From NCBI GenBank assembly GCA_029339195.1, contig JAPTJF010000680.1, positions 1 through 21,548 of the forward strand: 21,548 bases of DNA. Direction: 5' to 3'. The notes beneath the pieces were generated by a model. That model did no database searches and was not told the origin of the DNA. It saw only the letters and a list, made by a program, of their open reading frames with translations. The stretch is from Micractinium sp. NFX-FRZ (Eukaryota > Chlorophyta > Trebouxiophyceae > Chlorellales > Chlorellaceae). Of this stretch, positions 8,501-17,700 are shown in pieces (the first letter of the stretch is position 1; each line of letters begins with the position of its first letter). Made by a program: the position numbers and the translations under genes.

Positions 8501-11097
8501 CATCCGTCTCATGCGAGCGTCCTTCATGCTCACCCATCGCGTGCCCGCCGGGTGCGCCGGGAGGGGCAGGCAGCGGGTGTGAGGCTTGGTGGGGGGTGTG
8601 CAGGCAGGCAGCAGTGACATGCAGGAGATGGGTGTGGCTGGGTGGGGGGTGCGCAGGCAGGCAGCATCGACGTGCAGGCAGATTGGAGGGAGAGCGGCCT
8701 CGCCCTCGCCCCACTTGCCACCAAAATCCTGGCCACGAGAGGCAATCCCCTCTGCAGCAAAGCATGACTGCGTGTCGTGTTGTGCTGCGCTGCGCTGTGC
8801 TGCCCATGACTCCACACACTTCTGTCCTGCTCTGCTCTGTGCTGTGCTGTGTTGTGCTGTGCTGTGCAGGTTTGACTTTTGGCGCTACGTCAGCGACAGC
8901 ATGGAGGACGGTGAGCGAGGGAAGGCAGGGTTGGCATGTGGCCACGTGGGCAGGCAGGCAGCGCTGAGAACCCCGCTGGCTGCTATGCACGCTGGGAGAC
9001 ATCAGATGCCCACCCGCCAAGCCATGCACACACATTACTTTGTCCAGATGCTTGCCTGTGTGCGCACAACACTGCAAGCTTTCCCCTCCACCCCTCCCCG
9101 CTTCCACCTCACTCCCGCTCTTGCAGACTTCTCCAACATTGTGGGCATCTCTCTGGAGATGTGGCTGACCATGATTGTGTTTGTGCTGATCAGCGGCCCC
9201 CTGGGGTGGGCCACCACCCTGTTCCTGGCGCTGGCGGCCCTGGTGCTGGTGGTGGTCAACGCCAAGCTCATCTCAATCATCAGGTGAGCGCACGCTGTGT
9301 TCATGAGATGGGGCCATGCTGTGGTCATGCTGTGTGGCGCTGGCAGCCCTGGTTACTGGCTCGATCATCAGGCGAGGTGCGCTGTGGTCGCGCTGCGGGG
9401 CCCTCTGCCGTGGTCGTGCTGCGGTCACTATAAGGGCAGCCAGGCAAGGTGCCCGGGACATCCGAGCCTACCATAAGCCTGGACACTCTACCAGAGGGGT
9501 CCTCGGCACCTCCCGGCCGCACTCTTATCACCTGACGACCCCTCCGTTACGCCCGGGTGACTGCAGGCACGTGTGCCGTGGGGCGCGCGTCAACCAGCTG
9601 TCCTCCAACATCTTTTGGTTTCGCAAACCCGACCTGCTGCTGCACCCAATCAAGGTATGCGGGGCTTGCACGTTGGGTTGTGGTGGAAGAAGAATGGGGA
9701 TGGTCAAGTAGGGAAGTTTCTGCTCCCGCATCTACCAACAAACAACTGCGCCATCGGTGTCCCACTCTACAAGCAAGCCCTGGTGTGGGGATAGGATGCC
9801 AAATGACTTGTGTATCAGCCCATGTGTTGACTGCACCCACGCCCCCGCCTCCACCCTCCCCAACATCGTGTGGCCGCAGTATGTGCTGTTCCTCTGCGCC
9901 TTCATCGGTGGCGCAGCGGTGAGTGAGCGGGGGGAAGGTATGGGGTAGGCAGGTGGAGGTGCGGGAGTGCAGGAGTAGGCATGTGGTGCACTTGCCCACC
10001 AGGGGTGGCAGGCACAAGGTTGCACAATATAACCGGCGGCGGCCCGGGCCGATGGGATGAAGCGTGGGGTGCAGCGCACGCCTGGCGCCTGCTCCGTCAT
10101 GGGAGCAGGCTGTCGGCCGCGCAAGGCAGTCACATTTCACCTTGCGACCAGGCTTCAGCAGCGGGTAACGCCCCACAGCACAGGTGTGGGTGCACGGCTT
10201 GGCACCCACACCTTAATGCTACTTGCCACGTGCCCAAACGCTCCACCCTCGCCCACGCTCCTCCCTGCCTCCCTATCTCCCTGCCTGCCCCCTCCTGCAG
10301 CTCTTCTTCCTCTGGGTGAGTGCGCTGCCATCACGTCACATGCCTGGGCCGCAGCTGTTTTGCACAGCTTGGGTTTTCAAGGATACTAGACACATCTCAG
10401 ACGTCCTCCTGTGCCACCCGGCAGCAGCACACGCACGCGCCGCCATGCGCGCCAGCCACCTGCTGCCGCCTGCGCCCTCTGCCCCGCCCCCTAACCCCCC
10501 TCATCCCCGCTTGCCACCCTCCCCCCCGCGCAGTCCTTTGGCCCCGGCTCCTGCCCCTTCACCGGCCGCTTCTACTTTGCCCTCGTCCTCCCCTGGTACA
10601 CCCTTGTCATATTTGCCCTGCTGCTCTTCCTGGACGCCTCCATGCGCACACTGCCCTGCTACTCGCTGGCGGTGCAGATGGGCTCGGAGTTCAAGCACCG
10701 TGAGTTTGGCAATGGGAGTGGGCGGCTGCGCTGGGGGCTGGCTTGCTGGCAGGCTAGGGAGGGAGTAGAAGGGCAGCAGAGGGAGTCCTGGGTTGGGGAT
10801 TGCTGGCCCTGAGCCCTGGCATCGCTGCTTGCCTCATCCTGCTCTGTGCATGCATGCAGCAGACGCCCCTGCTGCATCCTGCCACCCGTCCTCCTTTCAC
10901 CTCTCCCCATATCAACACACACCTGGGCCTGTCGTGCGCGCTGGCCCTGCCCTGCAGACATGCTCCCCCGCGGCATCCGAGAAAAGCTGCTGCTGGCGGC
11001 AGAGCGCATCAAGCGCAAGCACCGGGAGCAGAAGAAGGCGGCGGCGGCAGCCTCCCCCGCGCCGAATCTGGCGCCGGCGCCGCCGCCGCAGCAGTAG
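5570..11097 (+). CDS. MLO: MLO-family seven-transmembrane protein
   Basis: The 14 exons are 5570-5683, 6013-6102, 6331-6388, 6624-7012, 7211-7341, 7616-8272, 8402-8578, 8870-8910, 9127-9283, 9567-9654, 9880-9918, 10301-10315, 10534-10699 and 10958-11097, giving 753 residues. The start is CAGCCATGG. MLO proteins are plasma-membrane, calmodulin-binding proteins; several plant members act as calcium-permeable channels or powdery-mildew susceptibility factors. Seven hydrophobic segments fall at about residues 15-37, 62-85, 218-243, two at 555-600, 635-652 and 664-690. Family landmarks are L-x-L-x-G-F-x-S-L-L-L after helix 1, GPISKIC, LHIFIFVVAMSHVVMG, the F-D-F-x-x-Y segment, NIFWFRKPDLLL, and the helix 7 end LPCYSLAVQMGS. 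The basic C-terminal helix (RGIREKLLLAAERIKRKHRE) sits where the calmodulin-binding site lies in plant MLOs. Differences from land plants are a cysteine-rich first loop and a roughly 220-residue low-complexity insertion in the second cytosolic loop. The algal function is unknown. Confidence 0.93.
6110..6170 (+). repeat. GTAGGG-type minisatellite in MLO intron 2
   Basis: Imperfect units of GGTAGG / GTAGGG run directly downstream of the exon 2 donor (6103). They look telomere-like but are irregular and interior. Confidence 0.75.
6389..6452 (+). repeat. Tandem GAGCTGGC repeats at the MLO exon 3 donor
   Basis: Starting at the donor itself, GTGAGCTGGC is followed by three more GCTGAGCTGGC units, two of them extended by GCAGC. 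The donor sequence is thus part of the tandem array. Confidence 0.7.
6624..7012 (+). other. Cysteine-rich first extracellular loop of MLO
   Basis: Exon 4 encodes the loop between helices 2 and 3. It holds 12 cysteines (for example GCDCC, and CNC further on) and an N-glycosylation sequon N-A-T. Plant MLOs have a small conserved set of loop cysteines, so this loop is enlarged and more heavily disulfide-capable. Confidence 0.7.
7616..8272 (+). other. Low-complexity cytosolic insertion exon of MLO
   Basis: Exon 6, about residues 261-479, follows helix 3. It starts with an Arg/Lys-rich part (VRKALARRQQ, LHKWRSSRLF) and continues as Ala/Pro/Gly/Ser/Glu-rich sequence without hydrophobic helices. 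The start at 7616 is fixed by phase 2 from exon 5 and a pyrimidine-rich TGCAG acceptor; a stop (7554-7556) excludes an earlier start in this frame. Confidence 0.75.
8588..8677 (+). repeat. Two-copy tandem repeat at the MLO exon 7 donor
   Basis: GGTGGGGGGTGTGCAGGCAG at 8588 recurs with few changes at 8641. The copy begins with a donor-like GTGTGG at 8632, corresponding to the true donor GTGAGG at 8579. Confidence 0.7.
8831..8869 (+). repeat. GTGCT repeat forming the acceptor tract of MLO exon 8
   Basis: Near-perfect GCTGT units run into the acceptor GTGCAG. Related GCACA repeats lie at about 8338-8361 in the previous intron and at 19324-19345 in the chelatase gene. Confidence 0.65.
9335..9371 (+). 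repeat. Shadow copy of the MLO exon 9 end
   Basis: GGCGCTGGCAGCCCTGGT ... CGATCATCAG followed by GCGAGG repeats the end of exon 9 (... ATCATCAG|GTGAGC at 9283) about 88 bp downstream. The intron sequence after both copies is also related (GCTGTGGTC). The copied donor has GC instead of GT, and the long TGCTGGTGGTGG stretch is shortened. Confidence 0.75.
9919..10300 (+). other. MLO intron 11
   Basis: This 382-nt intron lies between exon 11 and the 15-nt exon 12. It is GC-rich with a long C/T-rich tract before the acceptor. I see no repeat copy or other element in it. Confidence 0.5.
10301..10315 (+). other. 15-nt MLO microexon (LFFLW)
   Basis: The acceptor CCTCCTGCAG precedes CTCTTCTTCCTCTGG and the donor GTGAGT follows. 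The five residues LFFLW complete transmembrane helix 6 and align with the A-F-F-x-W region of plant MLOs. Phase is 0 on both sides. Confidence 0.8.
10958..11040 (+). other. Putative calmodulin-binding helix of MLO
   Basis: HMLPRGIREKLLLAAERIKR and the next residues form a basic amphipathic helix directly after the last membrane segment, where plant MLOs carry their calmodulin-binding domain. The assignment is positional. Confidence 0.55.
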
Positions 11098-11796
11098 CAG
11101 CAGCCGCGGCAGCAGCAGCACTACAAGCCGCAACAGTCATTATACAAGTGTTCAGCCATATCCGTTTACCGTTGTCTTTTACTTGCTCGCCCGGGCATGC
11201 TGCTCTCACACACGAGAGCAAGCTGCCGTCTTTTGTCGGCTCACCAAGAATGTGATGCCGCATCCCCCTGGGTTTGCCGTGCGCACTCTACCATGTCCCT
11301 ATCTTCAGCCGTCATTTCATTGATTACTTGGATAGTATGCGCCCATATCATTGGATCTGATGCATGCGTAGCGTTTGCATAATTTAGCAACGGGCTGCAA
11401 GTAGCACACGCTCGTAAGGCGCTGGCTTAGCCACGCTTGAATACGGAAGACCTGCATGTGTACTGCTTACGAGTGTGTACTGCTCAGTGGGACTTACGAG
11501 GGGTGGCCTGTTTGCTCAAGCAGCCAGTGCCATGGTGCCGTGAACAGCCCATGGATGCCATACGTACCGGATCATGCGTGCCAGCGCTTAGTCAGCACGA
11601 CGCTCAGCTCATTGAGACTGCCAGCTCAGCATTCCGCGCGGCATGACTTGGCTTCTTCTTGGCCATGCTTTACACCACTGGAACGGCTCTATCAATTCTC
11701 ATTCGATCAAATGCGAGTCTGAATTAGGTGCATGTCTAGAAAAAAACAAGCAATACTGGCAGCGGCCCGTCCAGCTCAGCGCGTGGGCCCGCCAGC
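11098..11796. other. Convergent intergenic region with two 3' UTRs
   Basis: About 700 bp lie between the MLO stop and the chelatase stop. It is less GC-rich than the genes and has no convincing coding frame. CTTACGAG occurs twice within about 35 bp (near 11467 and 11494). A minus-strand TGTAA lies at 11674-11670. No plus-strand TGTAA was found for MLO. Confidence 0.6.
11670..11674 (-). terminator. Candidate TGTAA poly(A) signal for the chelatase gene
   Basis: TTACA on the plus strand is TGTAA on the minus strand, about 125 nt beyond the stop at 11797. Sequence and distance fit green-algal mRNA ends. Confidence 0.5.
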
Positions 11797-14700
11797 TCAG
11801 CGGCTGACCCCCTCCAGCTCATCGTCCATGTCAGCATACATCGCCTTGAGCCGCTCTAGCGTGCCCGAGTCTGCGTTCCACATGCCCCGCCCCGCAGCCT
11901 CGAGCATGCGGCGCAGCATGTTGCCAAAGGCCTGGGGGTTTGACTTCCTGCAAGACAGAGGGGCCAGGGTAAGCAGGAGGGAAGGAATGGGAGGTCAGGC
12001 ACGTGGTGGTGTGTACCGGGCAGTATGTGAGTGAGTGTCTCCCTGTCTCCCTCCCCCCTTCCCCGCACCCACACCGCACCTTGGCGGCCATGCCATGCCA
12101 CCCGGGCATACATCTCTGCCGCCTGGTCCCACACCTGCCTCCAAACACGACCTCCTCTACTCCATGCTCCTCTCAAACCACTCACCGCAGCTTGTCCGCC
12201 ATCTCTGGGTCAAAGGCATACGTGTCTGCCGCCTGGTCCCAGGTCCAGTCCTCCCGAAAGTCGGCGGTGGCCCCCCACCCCACCATGGCGGTCATACGCT
12301 GGCTGATCTCAAACGCGCCGCCTGAGCCCTGCGCAGCCATGGCCTGCGCCCACCTGCAGGGGGGGGCGGGGAGGGCGCATGCCAAGGCGGGGAGAGGGGG
12401 GTGGGCAGGGCACATGCCAAGACGAGACAGGGGCGTGGGTGGTGCAGAGCGCCTGGGATGCAAGCCGGACCTCCCACGTCAGGCGAGCAGCTTCACACGT
12501 GATTCGCCCACCGATGCCCACCTCGGCCCAGCTCTTCCCAACCCACCCACCCACCCTGCCTTGACATGTCCGCACACCGCCCCGCCCGTGCCAGGGTGCA
12601 TTCCCACCAGACTCACTCTAAGGTTGGGCAGCCTTGAGCGGCACTCTCCCCACAGCATCCTTTCCAGCTGCCCTCAGCCTGCATGGCCTGGGTGACAGCC
12701 CTGCCCCAACTCAGCTGCTCCCGCCCACTCACTTTGGGTTGAGCAGCTTTGAGCGGTACTCCAGCCGCAGCACCTCCTCCAGCTCCTTGGGCCGCACATC
12801 CTTGCTGAACGCCTCGACAATGCTGCACCCAATCTTGGCTCCCGGGCGTGCCACCTGCGGGGCAAGGCGTCAGTAGGGGGTGGAAGGGTGGGGAAGGATG
12901 GTTGGAGAGGCGGTTGGGAAGTGGGACAAATGGGTGAGGCGCTGATTGGAGGGGCTATGAGGGGAGCCCCCGTGTTTGGTGAGTGCCCAATTCCCCCCCC
13001 CCCCCACCTCCCGTGTGTGTATGCCCATTCTTGCAATACACATCAGCGCCCCAACCCCACCAGGCCCACCCACCTGTGCCGCCCGCTTCAGCGCCCCCGT
13101 GTTGGCATAGTACTCCTGGATGTCGGTGAGCCCGTACTCGACAGAGTCAATCTCCTGCGGTGCGGTGGGGACAAGAGAGAGTTGTGCTGAGGGCAGAGCA
13201 GTGGGTAGCAAGTGCGTGAGGGGGGTTGGCAGCGGGGAAGGCGTGTGGGGACAGACACCGGGCGCAACTGCATGCCGCTTTCCGTGTGCACACCTCCTGC
13301 CCCAGCTCCCACCTCCTCCTTCAAGACCTCACTTCCCCACACACCCAACCCCAACTACTGTAATGGTACTACTGCCTTTCACCTGCACAATCCGGTCCGT
13401 GGTCTTAAGCAGCTCTTGGAGCACCTCGGGCCGCGCCGTGCCGCGCTCCCCGCCACGCCCGTAGCTGCAGGCAGGCAGACTTGGAGGGCGAGGCACATGG
13501 ATGAGCCGTCGCTGCCCTTGGGCTTGAGGCAGCCGGCCGGGGCGTGGGATAACGCTGCGTCAACTGCCTGCAGCCCTGCACCGGCTGCCCGCCATCACCA
13601 GCCCACCCCGCACTTCTACCCCAAGCAGGCGTCCACCAGCCCCGCCCCACCCCGCACCTGAATGCGTTGCGCGACACCCACGTGTTGCCCAGCTCGTCCC
13701 CGTCCTCCCAGTTGGAGGCGCCCACCCGCTCATTCACCATGGAGCCGTAGTCACCTGCGCACAGGGGCAAAGAGAGAAGCATTATTGTTTAGCATTGGCA
13801 CTCTGCAGTACTTCGCACACCAGCATGCGCTGCACCCGCTTGTCCACCGTGCGGGTGCCCCAACCTGCTCACAGCCTGTACTCTCTGAGAGCGCAATGGT
13901 GTGCACCTGCTCATCCGTGCCCCCGCCCCCATGCCATGCTCCCCGCCCCGCGCTCCCCGTCCCAGGCCACCCTGCCCTCTCCCCTTTTCTCGGTGCCCTC
14001 TCACCTGCTGGGTTGGAGAACAGGCGGGCCGCGGGGTTGGCCAGCCCCTGCGCCTTCATGGCCAGCGAGTGCTTGCGGATGAAGTTGAGCTCAGGCGGTT
14101 CATCGGCATCAGCGGCGCGCTGCATGGGCAGAAGGCGGAGGGGCAGCAGGGGCACGTGATGCGAGGGGGCAGTTGCTGGGAGGGGAGGGAGGAGGCATTC
14201 ATGGATAGGGGGTAGGAAGGGGAACCGTCGGGTCCCAAATGCGGTGCTGCCTGCAGCAGTAAGGAGCTGTAGCCCGACCGAGTGTGGCTTGGCTACATCA
14301 GTGCCTGCTTGCTTAGCAGGCCACATCAACCATGCACTTATTGTGGCATCCTACCTGGAAGCAGTCGTCCATGAGCTCCACCAGCCCGACGCTATCACAG
14401 AGGCGCCTTGCTCCACCTGTTCACAAAATCAAACACACCTGGAAGCAGTCGTCCATGAGCTCCACCACGTTCTGGAACGAGTCCCGGAAGATGCCCGACA
14501 TGTTGCACAGCACGTCCACCCGCGGCCGCCCGCCCATCTCGCTGAGCGGCACCAGCTCGAAGCGCGCGATGCGCCCGGTGCCCTCCTTCACGGGGCGGGC
14601 GCCCACCATGTGCAGGGCGATGGCCACTGGAAGGGGGGAGGGAGGAGAAGACGGGGGTGCGATACAGTGGGGTGGGGTGGTGGGCGTGAGGACACCGGTT

Positions 14701-17700
14701 GGGAGCGTATCCGGGGACAAGGTGTTCGTTTGCCAGGTGCAGCGCACTGCCAGTGCACCGTGGGAACACAGAACACAAGGGGCACGGCCATGCCCTCACC
14801 TGATTCTCCCTTGGTCTTGATCGAGTCCAGCCCCCACAGGTTGACTGCCACCGTCTCGGGCCACTGCCCACCGTTGGCCTGCCGGTGCGCCTGCACGGAT
14901 GGGTGGCCGGCAGGGGTGCCAAGCGGGGTGAGATGGAGGCAGGTGTGGGGAACACGCCACCTCTTTGCACGTGCACGCAGCTCGTGCCTGCCCCCTCTCA
15001 CCCCAAACACACACACACACGCACGCACGCACGCACCTCCAGAATGGCCTCTGCTGCCCGGGACCCCCTGTCCATGGCGGCCAGGGAGGGCATGCGGTAG
15101 GGGTCGAGCGCGTGGATGTTGCGCCCCGTAGGCAGCACGCCTTCACGGAAAGTGGGTGGGTGCACGCAGGATGAGCCGATAGGGGAGGCCAGGGTGCATG
15201 CGGAGGACAGGTGGACGAAGCAGGCCTGGGCATTGGCCGGGCAGGCGTGGGGGAGGAGAGGCGGGCCCGCGCACATGCACCTTGGCAGCCGAGCAGCTCA
15301 CACCAAGCTTGCCACACATGATTCGCCTCTCTGCCCTTCCAATCCCTCCCTGCGTCCGCCCCCTCACCTGCCCCCATCTCTCAGCAGGTCCCCACCCGCC
15401 TCTGGAAGCATCCGGTGCACGTGCCACAGGACCGCAGCCCGTCAGTACTGTAACTGTCACCCCCCTGCGCTCCCTTCCGCCCCCTCCCACCCACAATAAC
15501 CGCTCACCTGCCCCGTCTCTCAGCAGGTCCCCGCCTGCCTCGGGAAGGATGTACTCCCCGTTGAGCGCCCGCGCCACCGACCGCAGCTCCTCCGTGTTCT
15601 GCCCCAGCAGGTCCCGGATGCGCACCGCCTCCTCCAGCTTGTCCGGTGAGTAGGGGATGGGCGCTGGGGAGGGGCCGCTGCAGGTGGGTTTGACAACAAC
15701 AGAAACGGGAGGTATGGGTGGGGTGGGGTGGAGGAGGGTGGGTGGAGCGGCCCCTACGTCTCCCGAGCTGGACTCCCCCACCCACTCCACACGCCACATC
15801 CGCACGCGCTTGCTGTCAGGCCCCTCCTGCAGTCGCAACATCTGCCTGCAACCAGTAGCACAACATCTACATCTGCGACCAGCAGAGCAACACGTGGCGG
15901 CTCACCTGCCGCTGGTGCTGGCGTCTGGCTGGCGGTAGATGCGGTCCAGCCGCGCCCGCAGCTCGTCCACGCCCTCGCTGGCTGGTGCGGCTGCCACCAC
16001 CTCTGCCGCCTCGGGGGGCAGGTCGTCGCCAAAATAGGCTGCGGGGGAGGAGGGGGAGAAGGAGGTGAGCGCGCCACAGTACCGCGGTTGGTGATGAAGG
16101 GGAAAGCTGGGAGATGAGGAGGAGGAGGAGGGTGAAAATACAGAACACACGCTGCATGACAATGACGGCAAGGCTCCAGTGAGCCGGCCAGGCATGCAAC
16201 ACGACAGCGAGCCAGCAGGGTACAGCAGGGTGCACACCCACGCACCCGACAGGTACTTGGCTGCCTGCTCCGGGGGCGGCGGCTGGCCCAGGACGTGCAG
16301 GCCCTCGGAAAAGATGCGGTTCTCTACCACCTGCAGGATGATTGGGCCATGTGGCAGGTACATGAACACATGTAGATAGAAATATGCGCAGAATGTTTCC
16401 ACGGCAACAGACTCTCAGCACATGCACCGCAGCACAGGGCACCATCCACAAGGCTCCACCGTTGCACAAAGTTGCATGTCCGCTGCACGTCTCCACATCC
16501 TCTCTCTGCCCCCAACACGCTCGAACCTGCCCCGGACACAGCTAAGCCCCACCCCACCTGCAGATACTGGTACACCCTCGCGGCGTACTCGCTAAACGCC
16601 TCTGTGCTGATCCCCTCGGCATCCTCCGCCCCCAGCACCCGCCTCTCGCCGCCCCCGCTGCTGCTGCTGCTGCCTTCAGCCGCCGCCGCCGCTGCCTCGT
16701 CAAAGGGGCAGTCCTCCTGCAGGCCCGCCGAGGCAAGCAGCTCCAGAATGGGGCCCTTGAGCACGTCGCTGGTCTCTGGCTGCTCACGGTACTCTGTGGA
16801 GGTGGCAGCAGGTGGGGGACGCACGAGCGAGGAGGGTGCAAAGGTTGGGTGGTGGGGCGGCGGTGGTTTGTTGGTGGCAGGGGCGTGCCGCCAGCAGCTG
16901 AAGGATCAGGCCTTGAGCACTTGACACCTTCGAGCTGGGGTGGAGGCTGGTGGCACGCTTAGCAGGAACGGCTGGCAAGCAGGCGCATCAAAGAAGCAGA
17001 GCACCCGCCCGCAATCAGTGTGCCTGCAGCCTGGCCAGCTGCTTGTCACACGACCCTGTCACACCTCCGTGCATCCTCCGGTCCAGCCCCCCACCCCACC
17101 CCACCGCTCAGACAGGTCCTCACCCGCGATGAGCGCCTTGAGCTCCGCCTGCTGCTCGCAAACCGGGCCTCCCACACCTTAGCAAGCCCTCCGCTCCAAC
17201 CCGCCCACCCCACTGTACAAAATGCCTCACCCGCGATGAGCGCCTTGAGCTCCGCCAGCTGCTTGTACAGCCCCGCGCGCCCGTAGGGCGGCACGTTGTA
17301 CGACACAATGGTGCCGTAGCCGCGCCGCTTGGCGATGATGGATTCGCTGGGGTTGTTGCAGGCGTACACATACACGTTGGGCAGGTCGCCTGGAAAGGGA
17401 GGAGAAGAGGCTCCAGTTGGGAGGGTGGGTTCATGCACTGGTCAGCAGAGGGGTAGTAAGATTTTTGGAGATGCTACCAGGTGTTGTTGCAGGCGTACAC
17501 GTTGGGCAGGTCGCCTGCAGTGAGTGGAAGCTCCAGTAGGAGTGTGGGTGCGTTTGCGGTGCGAAAGAGGGATGCTATAATGAAGGGCGTGCTAGGTGTG
17601 GTGTTGCAGGGCGTGCACATTGGGCAGGCCGCCTGAGAAAGGAGGAGTGTCAAAAATGGAGGGTGTGCAGGGTATGAGTGTGCACAATCGACAGGTTGCC

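Noticed and set aside
14244..15131. 295-codon plus-strand open frame
   Set aside because: It crosses several chelatase exons and introns in antisense; no domain features.
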